Positions 59,934-64,000 of a DNA stretch of 64,000 nucleotides are shown one piece after another. Made by a program: the position numbers and the translations under genes. The stretch's first letter is position 1. Each line of letters begins with the position of its first letter. The stretch is from Halobacteriales archaeon QS_1_68_20 (GTDB taxonomy: Archaea; Halobacteriota; Halobacteria; Halobacteriales; PXRE01): assembly GCA_003021085.1 (NCBI GenBank), contig PXRE01000009.1:1-64000 (forward strand), in the 5' to 3' direction. The notes beneath the pieces were generated by a model. It was not told where the DNA came from, made no database searches, and saw only the letters and a list, made by a program, of their open reading frames with translations.

Positions 59934-60067
59934 CTGAAATAAATCCCATGTTGGCGCGAAAGGCGCGGAACGTCGGTGTGGAGTCCGACCTATTCGACTA
60001 TACCGACCGCCAGAACGTCGATATTGAGGCGGTTCTTGAAACCGCCCTTGGTGAGGTGAGCGCATGA
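59930..60067 (+). CDS. Small protein of unknown function
   Basis: 45 residues: MTEINPMLARKARNVGVESD then LFDYTDRQNVDIEAVLETAL. Coupled on both sides by ATGA overlaps. No domain recognised. Confidence 0.55.
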   Translation: MTEINPMLARKARNVGVESDLFDYTDRQNVDIEAVLETALGEVSA

Positions 60068-60327
60068 ACGCCCTCACGGTCAAGAACCACCAGAACGTGG
60101 ACGCCTTCGACCGCCTCACCCTCAACACGGAGGGACGCCTTGAGTTCGAGGACGGGACGCTTACGGCGGTCTACCCCGACGGCGCGGAGGAAACGGAATA
60201 CGTGGTGGCGCTATTCCCCGTGGAGGGCGGGACGGTCGAACTCACCGACTCCGCCGTGGTCCTCGAAGCGACGGGGGACACCGTGGTGGCGTTGGTCCCT
60301 GCGACGGCCTACGGGGGTGGTGAGTGA
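60064..60327 (+). CDS. Small beta-rich protein of unknown function
   Basis: 87 residues: HQNVDAFDRLTLNTEGRLEF, TAVYPDGAEETEYVVALFPV, then VVLEATGDTVVALVPA. Regular alternation suggests a beta barrel. ATGA overlap with the gene before; its stop overlaps the next ATG by one base. Confidence 0.65.
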   Translation: MNALTVKNHQNVDAFDRLTLNTEGRLEFEDGTLTAVYPDGAEETEYVVALFPVEGGTVELTDSAVVLEATGDTVVALVPATAYGGGE

Positions 60328-60710
60328 TGTACGACGTTCGAGAAGCGCGGGACCGCGACGGCGACCCCGTGGAGGACCGCAGTGAGCGGATAGACGAACT
60401 CATGCGGAGCGACCGCGTGGGATACGGGGACGGCGACCCGTTGGCGGCAGATTCCTACTCGAACTACCCCGACCACCCCACGGAACTGTCCGCGCCCAAG
60501 TGGCGCGACTGGGTGGAGGTGCTTCTTTCCCACCCTGCGGTCGGTTCCTACGACGACGCGGTGGCGGAGGCGACGCCCGCCAGTGACCAAGTGAGTGTTA
60601 GACAGTGGCGTGAGGGGATTCAGAACGCCGCCAACGCCGCGGGCTTGGACGCGGGGGAACTTTCGACCTTAGCGACGACGGCGAACGGGACGCCACTGCG
60701 GACGCTCTGA
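60327..60710 (+). CDS. Small protein of unknown function
   Basis: 127 residues, hydrophilic, with DGDPVEDRSERIDELMRSDR, PAVGSYDDAVAEATPASDQV and a helical RQWREGIQNAANAAGLD end. An in-frame GTG at 60324 is an alternative start. No family recognised; belongs to the coupled block. Confidence 0.65.
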   Translation: MYDVREARDRDGDPVEDRSERIDELMRSDRVGYGDGDPLAADSYSNYPDHPTELSAPKWRDWVEVLLSHPAVGSYDDAVAEATPASDQVSVRQWREGIQNAANAAGLDAGELSTLATTANGTPLRTL

Positions 60711-60763
60711 GCGCCTTCACGGAACAGTGGCCCGACGACGCGGTACGGTCGAATAACCCGCTC

Positions 60764-61012
60764 GTGGTCGCCAACTTGTACGCGGGGCGTGGCCTGTCCA
60801 CGGCGGAGGTGGCGGACCTATTCGACTGTTCGGAGGACCACATTCGGGGCGTTCTCCGCCAGTGTAGCCTACTCGAAGCCGCGGAAAGTGAACAGGTGGA
60901 CCCGAAGCGCGAGAAGGACATTCGGCTTGGCGGGGCGACCGTCTCGAATCTGGATAACGCCGAACGGTCCAGCAGTGGCGGGCTGAACGTGGACGTGAGC
61001 GCGTTCGAGTAG
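60764..61012 (+). CDS. Helix-turn-helix protein
   Basis: 82 residues from GTG 60764. AGRGLSTAEVADLFDCSEDH then IRGVLRQCSLLEAAE is a clear helix-turn-helix. The open frame extends upstream (SAFTEQWPDDAVRS) without a better start. Follows the preceding gene by about 54 bases; probably part of the same operon. Confidence 0.65.
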   Translation: MVANLYAGRGLSTAEVADLFDCSEDHIRGVLRQCSLLEAAESEQVDPKREKDIRLGGATVSNLDNAERSSSGGLNVDVSAFE

Positions 61013-61083
61013 CGGGCGGTAACTGAGCGGTATGGTCGGGGTGGCGGTCGCTTCCCCGATTGGCCCACGTGACGGGCTTCATT

Positions 61084-61728
61084 ATGACGGCGACCACCAC
61101 CCAACAGCGGTACGATTGGCAGACTGAGGAACAGATAGCAGAACAAGAGTTCGCAGACGGCTACCACGTCGAACGGGACCGACGGACCCCCGAACGTGAC
61201 GGGTCCAACGACGCCCTCGAACACGACCAGAACGAGGGGAACCCGAACGCCACGACCATGTACGGGGGTCGCTCCTCGAACGGGTACGACCCGAACGAGC
61301 GACTCCCCGCTTGTGAGCGGTGGGCGACCAAGGGCGACAAGTTCGCCAGTCTGTGGGCGCGGAACGCGGGGGTAGATTCCCACCGCGCGCCACGTCGTAG
61401 TCGGGCGGAATGTAACAAGGCCAACGAACGAACCAAGGACCGCCAGCGGTTCGTTCAAGCCGTCGCCAACGCCCTACGGTTAGGGGAGGACGCGACGGAG
61501 CGGGCCAAGGAACTGGCGACCCTCCCCACGCCAAAGACCCTGAATTTCATCGGGGGACTGGATACGTGGCTTCTCGCGGTCACCCTCCACGCCGCCAACG
61601 AACAGCGGACGGTCATGCGGGTGGACCGCGACGCCCTCAAGGAGATTCGAGCGGACTGGGGCGTCACTACGGACCAACTGGCGACCGCCACCGAAAAGGT
61701 GGCGAATATCGTGAGGAAAGGGGCATGA
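61084..61728 (+). CDS. Helical protein, possibly cyclin/TFB-like
   Basis: 214 residues. N-terminus is polar (TQQRYDWQTEEQIAEQEFAD). The C-terminal half is helical: QRFVQAVANALRLGEDATER, DTWLLAVTLHAANEQRT, then VTTDQLATATEKVANIVRKG. The helix pattern and the position of an AA-alkyl-L stretch recall the cyclin fold of archaeal TFB, but there is no zinc ribbon. It could be a transcription modulator. The ATG 61084 is chosen; overlaps the next gene (ATGA). Confidence 0.6.
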   Translation: MTATTTQQRYDWQTEEQIAEQEFADGYHVERDRRTPERDGSNDALEHDQNEGNPNATTMYGGRSSNGYDPNERLPACERWATKGDKFASLWARNAGVDSHRAPRRSRAECNKANERTKDRQRFVQAVANALRLGEDATERAKELATLPTPKTLNFIGGLDTWLLAVTLHAANEQRTVMRVDRDALKEIRADWGVTTDQLATATEKVANIVRKGA

Positions 61729-62021
61729 CTTACGTCGAACAGTATGGGGTCCGAATCCCTGACGACGACGTGGCGAAGCGCATGGCCCGTTTGGAGAAAC
61801 CCCACCGCGACGAAACCGTGTTGAAGTATCTCCACTTCGAGTTAGGCATGTCGTCTGGCGACATCGGGCGACTGTTCGGGGTGAGACGCCAGACCATTCA
61901 GAAAGTGGTCCGCGGATTCGACTGGGAATTTCACCGACGGCGCGGGGATAGTCGCGTGGTCGGGGAGGAACAGCGGACGCTTGGCGAGTTCGAGCGGACC
62001 ACGCTTGAGGACCTGATTTAG
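61725..62021 (+). CDS. Helix-turn-helix protein
   Basis: 98 residues: MTYVEQYGVRIPDDDVAKRM, then LKYLHFELGMSSGDIGRLFG and VRRQTIQKVVRGFDWEFHRR, a clear helix-turn-helix of the resolvase or sigma-like sort. Last gene of the coupled block; a T-rich CTTCTTTTTC follows its stop and may end the transcript. Confidence 0.7.
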   Translation: MTYVEQYGVRIPDDDVAKRMARLEKPHRDETVLKYLHFELGMSSGDIGRLFGVRRQTIQKVVRGFDWEFHRRRGDSRVVGEEQRTLGEFERTTLEDLI

Positions 62022-62498
62022 CCGACCCTTCTTTTTCAACGTATCAAAAACGGCGTAGCAGTCGCTCAGTCGTTTGAAATCGTACAAAAAGCGAAAAGCG
62101 GGAAAGGTCGTAGCGGGCCACCACCCAGTGACCATACCGTGACTGCGAATGTCCCGACTGAGGACGGACGACAACTGAGGCAGGTCACGGGCGTCCTTTT
62201 CGCCTCTCCGCCTCACTCATATGTATGCCCTGCGGATAGAGACGGCCTGAGACGGCGGTTTTCAGATATTGGCCCGCTGGCGGTCGCTCGAACGCTCAAA
62301 CACGGGCGGACCCCCGCGTGGGGACGAAAACGGATTCGGGCGGTACAAGCGTTCTCTGTCCGCAGGGCATAGTATTAGGTAGGCCCGTGAGGGGGAAGGG
62401 CGTGGAGTAGTCAAGGCGGTGGCGGGCGGTCACACCGTCGTGGAGCCTGCGCGGGGATGTTGCTGGCTTTCGTATTATGCAATAATTGAAACATCGTC
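62022..62498. other. Gene-free part of the element
   Basis: Contains a possible terminator (T-rich stretch at about 62027-62036) and the 148-base inverted-repeat segment at 62224-62371. An open frame of 77 codons at 62139 spans the inverted repeats and is not credible. Confidence 0.5.
62224..62371. repeat. 148-base segment bounded by 19-base inverted repeats
   Basis: Left arm 62224-62242 and right arm 62353-62371 (TATGCCCTGCGG start, 18 of 19 match). The left arm also lies in the copy of the repeat at 59131. The inside has no gene. It could be a miniature inverted-repeat element, a replication origin or a regulatory locus. Confidence 0.65.
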
Positions 62499-63017
62499 GT
62501 GAACTTGATAGAGTTGGCGAGAGGCCGTTTTTATATGGTAAACATCGCTAACATTCTCGCAACAAGTGGATTAGGGCTTGATATTGTCGGAGCCGCCGTC
62601 ATCGCTCTCCCCGACATCCCAAGACTGAGACTTGTTCTTGGGTCGGCAGTTATTCGGAATGGACTTGAAAAAATGGAGAGTACGGGGATTCAAGAAGGCG
62701 AAATCGGATATTCGCCGCTCAGGGAATTACTTGAGACGAAATACGACGTAGAGTTTCCATCCGATGTATGGGCCTTCAGAGTAGGTCAGTCCACTGCGTC
62801 AAGATATGGGTATGAATCTGTATTTTTGTTCACCGACCCTGAAGATGAGTCAGAGCAGGTGGCATTAGGTAAAGACTTGGGGGTTGATGTTGATTACCGC
62901 GTGGTCAGAAAACAGATTCGACCACTTCTCGACCGACAGCAGGCTATTGTCCGCGCAAGTGGTTTCCTTTTACTGAGTCTTGGGTTTCTTCTACAAATCG
63001 TGGCGCGATATATTTAG
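62499..63017 (+). CDS. Membrane protein near the right end of the element
   Basis: 172 residues from GTG 62499; ATG 62535 is an alternative. One membrane helix near residue 25 (SGLGLDIVGAAVIALPDI) and one at the C-terminus (ASGFLLLSLGFLLQIVARYI) frame a soluble domain (ESTGIQEGEIGYSPLRELLE; YGYESVFLFTDPEDESEQVA). A TATTAT box lies 27 bases before the GTG. The gene is less GC-rich than its neighbours. Function unknown. Confidence 0.65.
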   Translation: MNLIELARGRFYMVNIANILATSGLGLDIVGAAVIALPDIPRLRLVLGSAVIRNGLEKMESTGIQEGEIGYSPLRELLETKYDVEFPSDVWAFRVGQSTASRYGYESVFLFTDPEDESEQVALGKDLGVDVDYRVVRKQIRPLLDRQQAIVRASGFLLLSLGFLLQIVARYI

Positions 63018-63349
63018 GTGGGTAAATTAGTCCACGCCGAGCGCGGCCAATTGGGTCCTCACTGAGAAAACAGAAAATGAGGCTCAAACACGGGTGTGGG
63101 GGTCGCCACATATGCGCCAGAGTGATTTTCAACACGTGGCGGGCGCTCACCCACCCCTTACACTACGCGAGAAGGGACCCGTTTCGTGTGTAATGTTGAC
63201 GGGGAGGGGTGGATTCGGTCGCCGTCTGGCGGTTTCGAGGCGTTCGAGAGAAGCCATTCCTCACCAACCTATCAGACTGTTAGAGTGGTCTGGCGGGTTA
63301 GACCCCCGATAGCCCCTGAACTGTATACACAGGCGACTACACAAAACGC
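63018..63349. other. Right end of the element without a gene
   Basis: No credible gene. It contains GTATACAC (63323-63330) mirrored at the left end by GTGTATAC (56362-56369), likely arm-type sites for the integrase. Confidence 0.5.
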
Positions 63350-64000
63350 CTACTTCCCCCAGAAGGGGTCCCGCGACCGGCGCTTCTCCAGGTACATGTT
63401 CAGCGCCTCCCGCTCGTCCATCGGGATGTCCTCCAGCAGTTCCTGCTCCAGGATCTTTGCGTGTTTCTCCGGCAGGTACGTCCAGAGTTCGTCGCCCTCG
63501 TCGACCTGGCGGCCGACCGTCGGGCCGTCGATGGCGACGCTCATCCGCTCGCCCGCGCGGGCCTCGTCGACGTCCTCGCCCTGGTCCTGGATGCCCTGGA
63601 CCTCGCCGACGCGCTCGGGGTCGTCGCCGTCGAACTTCGCCACGCCGACGTTGCGCTCCAGGGTGCCGGACATGACCTCGACGCCGATCACCGCGGGATC
63701 GGACTGGCGGAAGACGTGGTCCTCCAGGATGCGGAACCGGCACGGCCGGGTGATGTTCTCGAGCACCTGCTCCTGCTGGGCCTGCTCCAGTTCCTCGACG
63801 AACTCCTCGTATTCCTCGACCAGGCGGTAGATGACCTCGCTCTCGAAGATGCGGACGTCCGCCAGGTCTGCCTCGTCGGCGGCGTCGTCGAGCACGTCCA
63901 CGTTGAACCCCAGGACGACCCGGTGTTCGGGCTGATCGGCGGTGTCTGCGACCGTCACGTCACGGGGAGCGACGTCGCCGACCTCCGCGCGGACGATGGG
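63350..64000 (-). CDS. infB: Translation initiation factor aIF5B (C-terminal part)
   Basis: The frame runs off the right edge of the window. 216 residues are visible: VVLGFNVDVLDDAADEADLA, FRQSDPAVIGVEVMSGTLER and NMYLEKRRSRDPFWGK, from the domain IV/beta-barrel region of aIF5B. It joins initiator tRNA and the ribosomal subunits. The last codons FWGK and TAG are part of the att repeat and come from the inserted element; the original end (FWGK-TGA) is at 56338. Confidence 0.95.
   Translation of the reverse strand, partial: PIVRAEVGDVAPRDVTVADTADQPEHRVVLGFNVDVLDDAADEADLADVRIFESEVIYRLVEEYEEFVEELEQAQQEQVLENITRPCRFRILEDHVFRQSDPAVIGVEVMSGTLERNVGVAKFDGDDPERVGEVQGIQDQGEDVDEARAGERMSVAIDGPTVGRQVDEGDELWTYLPEKHAKILEQELLEDIPMDEREALNMYLEKRRSRDPFWGK
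63352..63365. other. attR: right att repeat of the integrated element
   Basis: ACTTCCCCCAGAAG, identical to 56338-56351, lying inside the last codons of infB. Confidence 0.75.

Larger units (their letters stand above)
56338..63365. mobile_element. Integrated element of about 7.0 kb in the 3' end of infB
   Basis: Bounded by the 14-base direct repeats at 56338-56351 and 63352-63365. The right one is the current 3' end of infB (FWGK-TAG); the left one still codes FWGK-TGA. A tyrosine recombinase gene lies near the left end. Between it and the right end are a decayed homing-endonuclease-like gene, a small-gene operon, repeats and a membrane protein. No capsid, spike, packaging, replication or conjugation gene can be recognised, so it may be a small integrative element or a satellite, or a decayed provirus. 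Confidence 0.82.

Noticed and set aside
62139-62372. 77-codon gene in the element
   Set aside because: It spans the inverted repeats and has Arg-rich, non-acidic composition unlike its neighbours.
63018-63349. tRNA gene as the integration target
   Set aside because: No cloverleaf or CCA-type end could be traced; the att repeat is explained by the infB 3' end.
56338-63365. Complete provirus (for example a pleolipovirus)
   Set aside because: No spike, ATPase, capsid or replication gene is recognisable among the open frames, so virus status is not supported.

Overview
The window is haloarchaeal chromosome (class Halobacteria). Evidence: high GC, very acidic proteins, many leaderless genes with an AT-rich TATA box 25-30 bases before the start codon, archaeal information proteins (TFS, Cdc48, PAN, aIF5B), PGF-CTERM surface proteins and Tat signals. 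I see no rRNA, tRNA or CRISPR array.

Layout. 1-20.2 kb is mostly housekeeping and envelope genes: the end of a sugar-dehydrogenase-like protein carrying a cupredoxin domain, a thioredoxin-reductase-like flavoprotein, an AI-2E exporter, gamma- and beta-type carbonic anhydrases, a PGF-CTERM surface protein, a ZIP transporter, a CPBP protease, an MFS transporter, TFS, SurE and an AAC(3)-like acetyltransferase. 20.3-23.4 kb is a copper/heavy-metal module: winged-helix regulator, P1B ATPase and metallochaperone. 23.5-24.6 kb is scrambled: an antitoxin, a beheaded sugar dehydrogenase and a PIN-toxin fragment. 24.6-30.4 kb holds chorismate mutase with archaeal shikimate kinase, Cdc48 and phosphatidylserine decarboxylase. 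32.3-45.4 kb is rich in potassium and ion functions: TrkH, a pentapeptide-repeat K+ channel interrupted by an amber codon, a TrkA-domain K+ channel, TrkA, and an APC permease with Usp domains, interspersed with Fic, antitoxin and restriction-like genes. 45.6-55.2 kb is housekeeping again: HisRS, TruA, a histidine kinase, PepF, PAN and pyruvoyl arginine decarboxylase.

56.3-63.4 kb is the main accessory feature. It is an integrated element of about 7.0 kb inserted at the 3' end of infB (aIF5B). A 14-base direct repeat bounds it and re-creates the FWGK-stop end of infB at both junctions. It encodes a tyrosine recombinase with a zinc-finger-like insertion in its DNA-binding domain and a putative directionality factor. 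It also has a decayed homing-endonuclease-like protein, a block of nine or so small genes (most overlapping start-to-stop), a divergent helix-turn-helix set, repeats that may be an origin or a control region, and a membrane protein. No capsid, spike, replication or conjugation gene is recognisable.

Four genes carry apparent frameshifts (five indels in all) and one carries an in-frame stop. These are either sequence errors or real decay; raw reads would decide. Coordinates of starts are my choice, based mainly on promoter spacing.
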